DNA of 64,000 nucleotides from the NCBI RefSeq assembly GCF_012027355.1, contig NZ_SNUH01000002.1, forward strand, positions 62,001-126,000. The letters run 5' to 3'. The stretch's first letter is position 1, and each line of letters begins with the position of its first letter. The notes below the pieces were generated by a model. That model had not been told where the DNA came from. It saw nothing but the letters and a program-made list of their open reading frames with translations, and did not search any database. Origin of the DNA: Thermococcus sp. M36 (GTDB lineage Archaea; Methanobacteriota_B; Thermococci; Thermococcales; Thermococcaceae). Shown here piece by piece: positions 33,658-41,454 of this stretch. The position numbers and the translations under genes were made by a program.

Positions 33658-34503
33658 ATGTACCTGAAGTCAGCTTACGATATTCGCGATAAGTACCTGA
33701 GAAAGGACATGCTGCCGACGATATTCTGCCCCGGCTGTGGGATAGGCTCCGCTCTGCAGTACACGCTCCGCGCGATAGACGACCTCGGCCTCAACCCTGA
33801 CGAGATAGTCTGGGTCAGCGGTATAGGATGTTCCTCCCGCGTTCCGGGATTCGTCAACTTCGATGGCCTACACACGACCCACGGAAGGGCACTTGCCTTC
33901 GCAACCGGCATAAAGCTCGCAAACCCAAACCTCAAGATAATCGCATTCATGGGCGACGGCGACGCTGCTGCAATAGGCGGGAACCACTTCATCCACGCCA
34001 TCAGGAGAAATCTCGACGTTACGGTGATACTCATCAACAATTTCACCTACGGAATGACCGGCGGGCAGGTCGCACCGACCGCGCTGAAGGGGCTGAAAGG
34101 CACCACCGCGCCTTACGGCCAGTTCGAGAACCCCTTTGACATAGCGGATCTCGCCGTCTCTGCTGGAGCCAATTACGTCGCCCGCTGGAGCGTCTTCAAC
34201 TACCTCCAGGGAATCAACAGCATCAAAAAGGCACTCCAGAAAGAAGGCTTCACCCTCGTCGAGTTCCTGAGCCCGTGCCCAATAAGCTTCGGAAGGAGGA
34301 ACAGGATGAAGACTGCCCCCGAGCTTCTCCGCTGGTATCAGAAGATAACCGTTCCCCTCTCCAAGGCCAAGAAGATGTCTCCAGAGGAGCTTGAGGGCAA
34401 GATAGTCATCGGCGAGTTCGCCGACAGGGACAGGCCGGGTCTCGTTAGGGAGTACGAGGAATACAAGAAGAGGGCCAAGAGGATGATGGGGTGGGAAGAA
34501 TGA
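33658..34503 (+). CDS. 2-oxoacid:ferredoxin oxidoreductase beta subunit, set 2
   Basis: 281 residues. FCPGCGIGSAL and GDGDAAAIGGNHFIHAIRRN...NNFTYGMTGGQ mirror the set 1 beta subunit, with Cys motifs and TPP site intact. The ATG follows the preceding stop with no gap. No second delta-type subunit is encoded here, so this set must share the first or use another electron carrier. Confidence 0.9.
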   Translation: MYLKSAYDIRDKYLRKDMLPTIFCPGCGIGSALQYTLRAIDDLGLNPDEIVWVSGIGCSSRVPGFVNFDGLHTTHGRALAFATGIKLANPNLKIIAFMGDGDAAAIGGNHFIHAIRRNLDVTVILINNFTYGMTGGQVAPTALKGLKGTTAPYGQFENPFDIADLAVSAGANYVARWSVFNYLQGINSIKKALQKEGFTLVEFLSPCPISFGRRNRMKTAPELLRWYQKITVPLSKAKKMSPEELEGKIVIGEFADRDRPGLVREYEEYKKRAKRMMGWEE

Positions 34504-35060
34504 GGAAGGAAATCCTCTTCAGCGGTTTCGGCGGCCAGGGAGTTATCCTGGCGAGTGTTATCCTTGGAAGGGCGGCTGCCGTCTACGAAAACCTCTACGC
34601 CGTGCAGACTCAGGCCTATGGCCCGGAGTCGAGGGGCGGTGCCAGCAAGGCCGAGGTGGTCATCAGCGACGAGCCGATAGACTACCCCAAGACCCTCCAG
34701 CCGGACTGTGCGGTCTTCTTCTCCCAGGAGGCGTACAACAAGTACCTCCACACCGTGAAGGAGGGCGCCAAGATAATCGTCGAGGAGGAGCTCGTGCCCC
34801 ACCGCGACATTGAGTTTGAGAAAAAGCTCGAAGTCATCTCTCTACCGCTCACGGAGATAGCGGAGGAGACCACCGGCCTGAGCCTCACCATGAACATCCT
34901 GACCCTCGGGATACTTACCGCATGGACCGGGGTAGTGGGAAGGGAGGCCATAGAGAAGGCCGTCCTCGACGCGGTTCCGAAAGGCACGGAGGAGATAAAC
35001 CTCAGGGCGCTCCACAAAGGCTTTGAGCTCGGCGAGAAAGCCAAAAAAGGCGAGCTCTGA
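34500..35060 (+). CDS. 2-oxoacid:ferredoxin oxidoreductase gamma subunit, set 2
   Basis: 186 residues starting MRKEILFSGFGGQGVILASVILGRAA, with SRGGASKAEVVIS matching the set 1 gamma. Overlaps the preceding gene as ATGA with GGGGTGGGA upstream. It is the last gene of the operon; a T-rich stretch follows the stop. Confidence 0.88.
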   Translation: MRKEILFSGFGGQGVILASVILGRAAAVYENLYAVQTQAYGPESRGGASKAEVVISDEPIDYPKTLQPDCAVFFSQEAYNKYLHTVKEGAKIIVEEELVPHRDIEFEKKLEVISLPLTEIAEETTGLSLTMNILTLGILTAWTGVVGREAIEKAVLDAVPKGTEEINLRALHKGFELGEKAKKGEL

Positions 35061-35065
35061 GTTCG

Positions 35066-35084
35066 TCTATTTTTCTCCCATTTC
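35066..35084 (+). terminator. T-rich stretch after the oxidoreductase operon
   Basis: TCTATTTTTCTCCCATTTC, just downstream of the last stop. Archaeal transcription ends at such oligo-T runs without a needed hairpin. Confidence 0.4.
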
Positions 35085-35120
35085 CCAAAAACTTATCAAC
35101 CCGGGGATGGAGTTGGTTCT

Positions 35121-35591
35121 ATGCTCGTAAACGAGACCAAGGGCAGGATATGGCACGGAAAGGTAAGGCTCGCGGACACGTTCTTCAAGCGGTTTAGAGG
35201 CCTAATGCTGGTTAGAGACATCAACTACGCCCTTGTTTTTGTATTGCCAGCCGAAACGAAGGCTAACGCTTCAATTCACATGTTCTTCATGCTGAGCGAC
35301 ATCGACGTAATCTGGCTCGACTCTTCTCGTCGGGTGGTGGATTTCAAGACCGCCAAGAAGTGGCGAGTCTATGCTCCCAAAAAGGCCGCCAAGTACATAA
35401 TCGAGGGCCCAGTGGGGATGATAAATGTCCTCAAGGTTGAGGAAGGGGATTTAATAAGCTGGTCACCAACCGAGGAGAAAAGCAAGGCCGTTCCGGTGAA
35501 GATTTCGCTGCCGGAGAAGATTTCCTTTGAAGGTTCGAACGGCATAGCGATGGCCGAGAGCGTTAAGGAAATAAGGGCGGAGAAAGCTTAA
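35121..35591 (+). CDS. DUF192 family protein
   Basis: 156 residues. [54 protein letters not shown] and [10 protein letters not shown] follow the DUF192 pattern (G-hM...IHMFFM...DvhwLd). A C-terminal extension of about 45 residues is not part of the domain. The domain's function is unknown. It follows the oxidoreductase operon after 60 bp. The gene converges on the PTPS-family gene with a 4-bp overlap. Confidence 0.88.
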   Translation: MLVNETKGRIWHGKVRLADTFFKRFRGLMLVRDINYALVFVLPAETKANASIHMFFMLSDIDVIWLDSSRRVVDFKTAKKWRVYAPKKAAKYIIEGPVGMINVLKVEEGDLISWSPTEEKSKAVPVKISLPEKISFEGSNGIAMAESVKEIRAEKA

Positions 35592-35935
35592 AACTCAAAC
35601 TCCACCCCGTTCTCATCCCCTTCCCAGAGGACTATCCTCTGAAGCCTTATGCCATCGGGAAGCCTCTTCTCAATCTCTCCCGCTATCCAGAGGGCGACGT
35701 TCTCGGTCGTCGGGTTCTCAAAGAGGGCGTTGAGGTTCCTGTGATCGAGCCTCTCGATGATTTCATTGACTATTCTTCTCAGCTCAAGGAAGTCCATAAC
35801 GTAGCCGTTCCTCAGCGGGCCCTCAAGGGCAACCTCAAGCCAGAAAGTGTGGCCGTGAAGCTCCTCGGGCTTTCCATCTATGACCACGGCGTGAGCCGCC
35901 TCGAATTTGAAACGCTCGACGATGCGGGACTTCAT
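35588..35935 (-). CDS. PTPS/QueD-family protein with altered active-site motif
   Basis: 115 residues. Zinc ligands are His15 (FEAAHAV) and His27/His29 (LHGHTF). The catalytic Cys that precedes HGH by four residues in PTPS and QueD is Pro23 here, with Glu24 and Glu25 following, giving an ExxHGH arrangement. Such variants occur in pterin pathways of organisms lacking a normal dihydroneopterin aldolase. Dihydroneopterin-type lyase activity or a preQ0-pathway role are the main candidates. Start overlaps the vapC stop as ATGA, so it is cotranscribed with vapBC. Confidence 0.82.
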   Translation of the reverse strand: MKSRIVERFKFEAAHAVVIDGKPEELHGHTFWLEVALEGPLRNGYVMDFLELRRIVNEIIERLDHRNLNALFENPTTENVALWIAGEIEKRLPDGIRLQRIVLWEGDENGVEFEF

Positions 35936-36399
35936 AGGTATTCCTCCAAGTCTTTGGCGGAAGAAACCAGAACTACCCCCTCCTTTTCACATGCATCTGC
36001 GAAATCAGAGTCAAGGGACACCAGTGCTCCAATCCCGTAGTATTCCACAGTGGCAAGCAGGAGGGCGTCGTTTGGAAGAAGGCCATAGTCCCGGGACAAT
36101 CTAACGGCCAGCGTGGACACGTCATAGTTTATTTCGAGAAAATCCGGTATTGCCAGAAGTGGCAGAACGATCTTTTCAAAATCCTCCACTGCAGATTTCA
36201 CGATATCTGGGTTCTTCTTGGCTCTCCAGTAGGGGCCGGCTTTTAGGCGGAGGTAGTGATAGAAGACCTCGCTAAAGACCACGTCGTTTATAAAAACTCT
36301 CGCACTGGAATGGAGCAGTCCTGAAAGAAGACTCTCCGCCTCCGGATTGCCCTTTAGAGCCTCCACGAACACGTTACTATCCACGAGAAAGCTCATCAT
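35932..36399 (-). CDS. vapC: PIN-domain ribonuclease toxin, VapC-like
   Basis: 155 residues. MMSFLVDSNVFVEAL starts with the first PIN Asp, FSEVFYHYLR has the second acidic residue, and LLPNDALLLATVEYYG plus LVSLDSDFADA carry the C-terminal acidic cluster. VapC toxins cleave specific RNAs and are kept inactive by VapB. The gene overlaps the antitoxin gene. A second ATG directly follows the first. Confidence 0.9.
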   Translation of the reverse strand: MMSFLVDSNVFVEALKGNPEAESLLSGLLHSSARVFINDVVFSEVFYHYLRLKAGPYWRAKKNPDIVKSAVEDFEKIVLPLLAIPDFLEINYDVSTLAVRLSRDYGLLPNDALLLATVEYYGIGALVSLDSDFADACEKEGVVLVSSAKDLEEYL

Positions 36400-36556
36400 A
36401 AAGATCAGCCTCCAGCTCGCGCCAGGACTTCTCGGACTTTATCGACCCGAAGGCGCGCTTGAGAACCTCATCGACGTTTTCCCGGGCTTTTGCCCTCAGC
36501 TCATCCATCTTGGCCCGCCACTCCCGGTTTACCGTAACTCCCCTGGAGGCCTCCAT
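36377..36556 (-). CDS. vapB: Antitoxin partner of VapC
   Basis: 59 residues starting MEASRGVTVNREWRAKMDELRAKA: a short beta strand then helices, typical of VapB antitoxins of Thermococcales. A TATA element (TTTATTAAAT on the minus strand, about 36587-36596) sets the transcript start near 36564, which favours the ATG at 36556, preceded by GGTGTGG, over ATGs at 36568 and 36586. Overlaps vapC by 23 bp. Confidence 0.82.
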   Translation of the reverse strand: MEASRGVTVNREWRAKMDELRAKARENVDEVLKRAFGSIKSEKSWRELEADLYDELSRG

Positions 36557-36656
36557 TTTCCACACCATAGAGAGTTGGCGTGGCATTTAATAAACCTTCC
36601 CACCGAAAACCAAATCAGTCTCAACGTCTTAAACCTTTAGGATGGTGCCATGGGCT

Positions 36657-36908
36657 ATGGAATGGCCGTTCGATGCCAACCGCGTTATAGCAGGTGGTGT
36701 TTTCGTCTTCGTCGAGTCAGAAGTCTTCAAGGGGCTTCTTGAGCTGAAGGAGAAGCCCTTCGTGATAGTCGGAGAAACCGGCGGCTTCAAGAAGACGAGG
36801 CTGACTATGACAACCTACGACAGGGCGCTGATAATAACGCGCGGCAAGGTCAAGTTGCCCGAGGGCGCGGTGGTTGTTAGGGCAAAGGAGCTTTCGCTGG
36901 GGAAGTGA
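36657..36908 (+). CDS. Small hypothetical protein
   Basis: About 83 residues starting MEWPFDANRVIAGGVFVFVESEVFKG. It is beta-rich, ending in VVVRAKELSLGK. CTTAAACC at 36628-36635 is a possible TATA element. An ATG at 36642 gives a slightly longer form. It lies between the first vapBC and the two large unknown genes. No family recognised. Confidence 0.65.
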   Translation: MEWPFDANRVIAGGVFVFVESEVFKGLLELKEKPFVIVGETGGFKKTRLTMTTYDRALIITRGKVKLPEGAVVVRAKELSLGK

Positions 36909-36973
36909 AGGTTCCATGTGATGGTCCAATCCCTACAGAAAACCATTTTAAGATGCTGGACGTATTTCTCTCT

Positions 36974-38927
36974 AATGTTGTCCGTTGATGTCACGCCGGA
37001 GGCATGTGTGACAGGGGTCGTTGGAATCATTGCTGGCCCAGGCGATAGTATAAAGTCTAACAGTAGGATGTGCCAGCGCTTCGTGAAGGAGAATGAGGAT
37101 AGCTGGACGGAGGAGGCAGCGAACATCATAAAGGGAATCCTGTCATTTGGCACGGAGGCAACCATCGAGACGGTGGGCATAGATGGTGCCGTGTACGTGG
37201 TGGCCACCGGTGAGGGGAAGGGCGAGGATACGTACACCGTTTACATCGCGCCGGAGGCCACAACCACGGTCAACCTGGCGGTGGCCGAGGGCACCCTGAT
37301 AGTGAGTGGGGAGTACAAGGTAAACCTCACGCTCTCCGGATCCGGTGATTGTAAACCCACGCTCAAACTTGAAGGGACACCCCTCGAGGAAGGGAAAAAC
37401 GATAATGTAAAGCTTAACCCCACCGACGGAAAGCTCACGCTGGTGATAGACAATACTGAGGAGTGCAACCCGGGATTCGCGGCGATCCTGGACGTACAGC
37501 CAACGTACGATGGGGGCAAACCGGTGCAGTACACGATCGTCGGAATCCCACTCTCCGTCAAGTTCGACCGCCTCGTTGCTGCACTGACCTGCCCGGACTT
37601 CGACTTGGACCACCTGGACGTGGAAGTGAAGAAATCTGTGTTCGCTGCGGTTCTTGGTTCAAACGACCCCTGTACCGAGCGCAAGCAGATCTTTGGAGAT
37701 ACAGCCGGACAGCCAGCAGCGACACAGGCCAGCGGATACTACTGGGCGATTTACAACCAGGCAGTATACGCAAAGGCAGACAAGCAGCCAACCCAGAACG
37801 ACTATGACTTTGCAATCATCTTCGACGGAACGGAGCCGAGGGTGTGGGTGAAGGATGCAGATAACTACAAAGACAAGGACAAGATCAAGGACATCGCAGA
37901 CAGCATTATCCAGAACAGACAGTACCAGAAGTACTGCATCAACTTCAACGGGACAGATTACTATGCGAACTGCAAGCAGTACCACGACAAAATACTGGGA
38001 GATTTCACAACAGGATTCCCAGCATACGTTGGCGGATGCACCTTCGGAACGCTCGCCTGTGAAGGGATCTGGCTGGCGGTAAGCGGAGGATTCTCTTGGG
38101 CCACCGTGATAAAAGATATCCCAAGAGCCGCAATTACATGTTCAGTACAACCAGCAATAGCATACCTCTTTGCGCGCTTCAGCAGTACAAGCACAGCATA
38201 CCACGTTGGCGAAGGTATCGGATTCCTCGCGCAAGTCGGAGTTGGGGGCTACTTTACCGCAAGAAAGGTTGGAGCAGTCACGTCAGGTGTGAAATACAAC
38301 CAGCTGATGAATTTTGTAAAGCAGTACGGCCTGTTTAAGAGCACTCTACTAGGGGAAGGGACTGGGCGAATAACAAGAGAAACTATTGCATCAGTCGGCA
38401 ACGATATATTTAGAATGAACCAAGAGGCAGCAAAAATCGCAGGGACGGACTTCAAAGACATACCTGTATGGAAAGCCCTTGGATTCGATAACGAAAAAAC
38501 GGCAGAAGCGATGCTTGAAGGATACGTTGATAACGAAAGGCAGCTAGTAAAGTTTTTGCAAAAAACCCTCGGTGAATTCGGAGAACAAGAAGGATCTACA
38601 AAATTCGGTGAGGAACTCAAGAATCTTGTAGGGACAAAAAGAGGTAACGTCAGCGGCTTTTACACCGTTATATCCAATCAGAAGGACCAGATATTCCAGA
38701 AAATCAAAGAAATGATGGCGCCAAAACTCTCAAAGAAGGGCATGTTTGTGTGTGGCACGGTAGGGGCAGTAATGGGAACAGTCGGATACTACGCGGCAAC
38801 ATCAACAGGCATAGTATATAACAAACTAACCATAACCGCAGATAGTCCCGCAAAAGTAGTTACAATAAATGCAAGTACAACGTATACAAATAATGGGAAG
38901 ATTGAACTTATACCTGGAGGCGAGTAG
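36974..38927 (+). CDS. Large unrecognised protein, probably membrane-anchored and exported, gene 1 of island
   Basis: 651 residues from the ATG at 36974, which lies about 28 bp after CATTTTAAG, fitting a leaderless start; the frame stays open to an ATG at 36921. The first about 300 residues are beta-rich, with repeated Thr/Val stretches and scattered Cys (GDCKPTL, NTEECNPG, LTCPDFD, NDPCTER) suggesting disulfides outside the cell. A Gly-rich hydrophobic stretch (about 370-440) and a C-terminal helix (GTVGAVMGTVGYYAATS) look membrane-associated. A clear signal peptide is missing. Codon use shifts to AT-rich around 38100. The next gene starts 2 bp after this stop. Confidence 0.8.
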
Positions 38928-38929
38928 CG

Positions 38930-40633
38930 GTGGTCATCCCTAAAACGTTGCCCAAAAAGAAAGGAAAAATAAAAGAAAAGGGGTTACTGCGAGAGAAAGA
39001 GGTGCCAGTAGATTACTACCACGTATACGGAGACACAAACGCTGTGATCTCTTCAATACTTGGCGGAGAAAACCCTCCAACAAACACACACACACCAATA
39101 CTCCATGACGACAAATTTGCAATATTCTCGGAACATCATGCAGACAGCATAGCATACGAAACGCTCATCGGTGGGGTGCACCAGATCTTCGAAGCCCATT
39201 CAAAGAAAACCTATCCAGGTGATAAGACAAAAAAAATACTCGAGTACATTGTAGACACTTTCGGCAAGAAAAACGGAGAGGAATTCGTATATCTGTCAGA
39301 CAGCGAACCCAAGCGCTTGGAGCAATACCATAAAAGACCAGTCATAATATTGCAGCCTTTCGACTCTGCAGCAGACGCTCTTGAAAAAGAACTTGCACAA
39401 AAAATGATAGACGAAATAGAGTTTCAGGAGCGAGTGCTGACAAAAAATGAGAAGGAAAAAATACAGAAAGCCGCAAAACTAATAATACGTGCTGCAAAGA
39501 AAATGAAGAAACTAATGGAAGATAGGCCAGTATGGGACTACAAAGCTCTCGCAGATGCACGGGCACGACTGTATAAACAGCCACACTTGCTTGCAAGAGA
39601 GGCGGCAGAAATCCTGGGCATCGATCCGCTTGAGCATTTCCAGGAAGAGATAATGGAGCTCGCAAAGATGTTTCCCAAAACTATAAAGCCGGAAAAAACA
39701 TATGGCGACCGCTGGTACGAATTCCTCAAGAAGAAGGGAATTGATCCGAAGACACTAGAGCTGATTGGGAAGAAACCACCAGCACCGAAGTTCGGGGAAG
39801 CAAGGAAAAGGGAAGAGGAGGAACTGCGAGCGAGGGGAGTGCCGGAGGAAGAGATCTACAAGGAGCTGGAGAGGAAAGGGATACCGAAGGAACTTGCGAA
39901 GGTTATACTGGACGTGAAAGCAGCGGAGACGACACCGACGAGCCAGATACAGAGGATGCTTGAACAGCACGTGGACAGGGATCCGAGGAAGGCAAAAGCA
40001 GTTCTTGATGTTATGGAGAGGACTGGGAAACTGGTCCCCGTGCCCAAGTACTGGGCGAACATCGTTTCGAAGATGGCAACGGGGGAGATTAAAGAAGAAG
40101 AGATGCTCGAGGCGCTCGCAATATCCAAACACTTCCAGACGGCCTACGCAAAGGCTGTGGCTAAGGCATCAGAGATGGACGAGCCGGAGAGCGTTATGCA
40201 GAAGATGATGGCCATAAAGAGGATACTTGACGCTGCACACAGGGAAACACTGGGGGCGCTGAAGGAACACCCCGTCTATGGAGAACACATAAAGAGGAAC
40301 GAGCGTGCAATAACCGAAGAAGTGAAGTCCGTGGCCGAGGCCCTGAGCAAGACGTTCTACGCCAAGAGCAGGAGCGACCCCTCACTCTCCGTGAGCAGGT
40401 TCATGTGGCTTGAGTTCGGTCCTTCTATCGGGGCATTTGCGGGGATCGTTTCAATCCTCGGAATGGCATTGGAGGACTTTTCCGTTATAGGGGAGCTCAA
40501 CGAGGCAACGGTTAGGGTGGTGTATCCGAAACTTATCAAAAACGTCCTAACGCTCTCGTGGAAAGCCGAGGACAGGGGATACATCGGCATTACGGTTCTC
40601 CATGAGCTCGTGAGGAGCTCGCTGGTGGGATAG
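38930..40633 (+). CDS. Large unrecognised charged protein, gene 2 of island
   Basis: 567 residues with a GTG start 9 bp after GGAGG, which lies inside the preceding gene. N terminus is basic (PKTLPKKKGKIKEKG). The middle is rich in Lys/Glu helices likely to form coiled coils (about 150-340). The C-terminal part contains one hydrophobic stretch (GPSIGAFAGIVSILGMALEDF) and ends VLHELVRSSLVG. No signal peptide. From 38930 to about 39780 the DNA is markedly AT-rich with AGA, ATA and GCA codons; from about 39780 on it returns to local composition. Coupled to gene 1, so the two products probably act together. Function unknown. Confidence 0.8.
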   Translation: MVIPKTLPKKKGKIKEKGLLREKEVPVDYYHVYGDTNAVISSILGGENPPTNTHTPILHDDKFAIFSEHHADSIAYETLIGGVHQIFEAHSKKTYPGDKTKKILEYIVDTFGKKNGEEFVYLSDSEPKRLEQYHKRPVIILQPFDSAADALEKELAQKMIDEIEFQERVLTKNEKEKIQKAAKLIIRAAKKMKKLMEDRPVWDYKALADARARLYKQPHLLAREAAEILGIDPLEHFQEEIMELAKMFPKTIKPEKTYGDRWYEFLKKKGIDPKTLELIGKKPPAPKFGEARKREEEELRARGVPEEEIYKELERKGIPKELAKVILDVKAAETTPTSQIQRMLEQHVDRDPRKAKAVLDVMERTGKLVPVPKYWANIVSKMATGEIKEEEMLEALAISKHFQTAYAKAVAKASEMDEPESVMQKMMAIKRILDAAHRETLGALKEHPVYGEHIKRNERAITEEVKSVAEALSKTFYAKSRSDPSLSVSRFMWLEFGPSIGAFAGIVSILGMALEDFSVIGELNEATVRVVYPKLIKNVLTLSWKAEDRGYIGITVLHELVRSSLVG

Positions 40634-40715
40634 TTTTCTCATTTTAATCTGCCCGGAGTGCGTCTATACGAAAGCCTTAAATTCTGTAATACAAAAAGCC
40701 ATTATGGTGAACTAC

Positions 40716-40949
40716 ATGAGTTCGGCCGTTGTTACTGTGCGCGTTCCAGAGGAGCTCAAGAGGGAGATGGAGAGGTACAAGGGAAAGATAAACTGGAGTG
40801 CCGAGATAAGGGAGTTCATAGCCGAGCGCATAGAGGAAGAGAAAAAGAGGGAGGCCTTTGAGAGGCTCCTCAACCTCGTAGAATCCCTCCCCGGCGTTCC
40901 GGAAGGTACTTCAAAGAGGCTCGTGAGGGATGACCGTGAGGGTCATTGA
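40716..40949 (+). CDS. vapB: Antitoxin of second vapBC pair, CopG/VapB-like
   Basis: 77 residues starting MSSAVVTVRVPEELKREMERYKGKINWSAEIREFI, a ribbon-helix-helix pattern. GGTGA lies 5 bp upstream, and CTTAAATTC at about 40676-40684 is a TATA element. An ATG at 40704 is the alternative. Overlaps vapC by 20 bp. Confidence 0.88.
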   Translation: MSSAVVTVRVPEELKREMERYKGKINWSAEIREFIAERIEEEKKREAFERLLNLVESLPGVPEGTSKRLVRDDREGH

Positions 40950-41349
40950 CACCTCGGCCTTCGCAAAGTTCCTCCTCAGGGAGGAGGGCTGGAAGAAGGT
41001 CGTTCCGCACCTTAAGCCTGAGAAAGAGCCCGTTACCGTTGAGCTGCTTCTCGTTGAGACGGCCAACGTCCTTTGGAAGCACGCTTTAAAGATGAAGACG
41101 GTTGAGGAAGAAAGGGCCGAGAGGCTCTTCGAGGGGGTCATGGAGCTCGTCGGGAGCGGGGCCCTTAAGGTGGAGGAAAACGCGAGGTACCTCGGTGAAG
41201 CCTTCAGGATCGCCCTTGAAAAGGGGATTACGGTTTACGATGCCATATTCATAGCCCAGGTGATGGTTCTTAACGCCACCCTCATCACCTGCGACGAGAA
41301 GCAGGGACGAGTTGCCAAAGAGCTCGGCCTCGACGTCGTTCTGCTCTGA
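40930..41349 (+). CDS. vapC: PIN-domain toxin of second vapBC pair
   Basis: 139 residues. VRVIDTSAFAKFLL has the first PIN Asp, LLLVETANVLWKHALK the conserved Glu, and VYDAIFIAQVMVLNATLITCDEKQG the C-terminal acidic cluster. Probable RNA-cleaving toxin. It differs in sequence from the PIN protein at 35.9 kb, so the two pairs are not a recent duplication. A TATTTTTCTCCCC stretch after the stop may end transcription. Confidence 0.92.
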   Translation: MTVRVIDTSAFAKFLLREEGWKKVVPHLKPEKEPVTVELLLVETANVLWKHALKMKTVEEERAERLFEGVMELVGSGALKVEENARYLGEAFRIALEKGITVYDAIFIAQVMVLNATLITCDEKQGRVAKELGLDVVLL

Positions 41350-41414
41350 TATATCAAACCATGCATATTTTTCTCCCCACTTAATAACCCACCGTAATGC
41401 TTAAAACCCGCAGG

Positions 41415-41424
41415 TCTTATAAGG
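41415..41424 (+). promoter_or_regulatory. TATA box of metG
   Basis: TCTTATAAGG, about 31-40 bp upstream of the ATG at 41455, giving a leader of roughly 10 bases that holds GCGGTGG. Confidence 0.6.
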
Positions 41425-41454
41425 GGCTAAAACGACGGTGTGGCGGTGGTTAAA

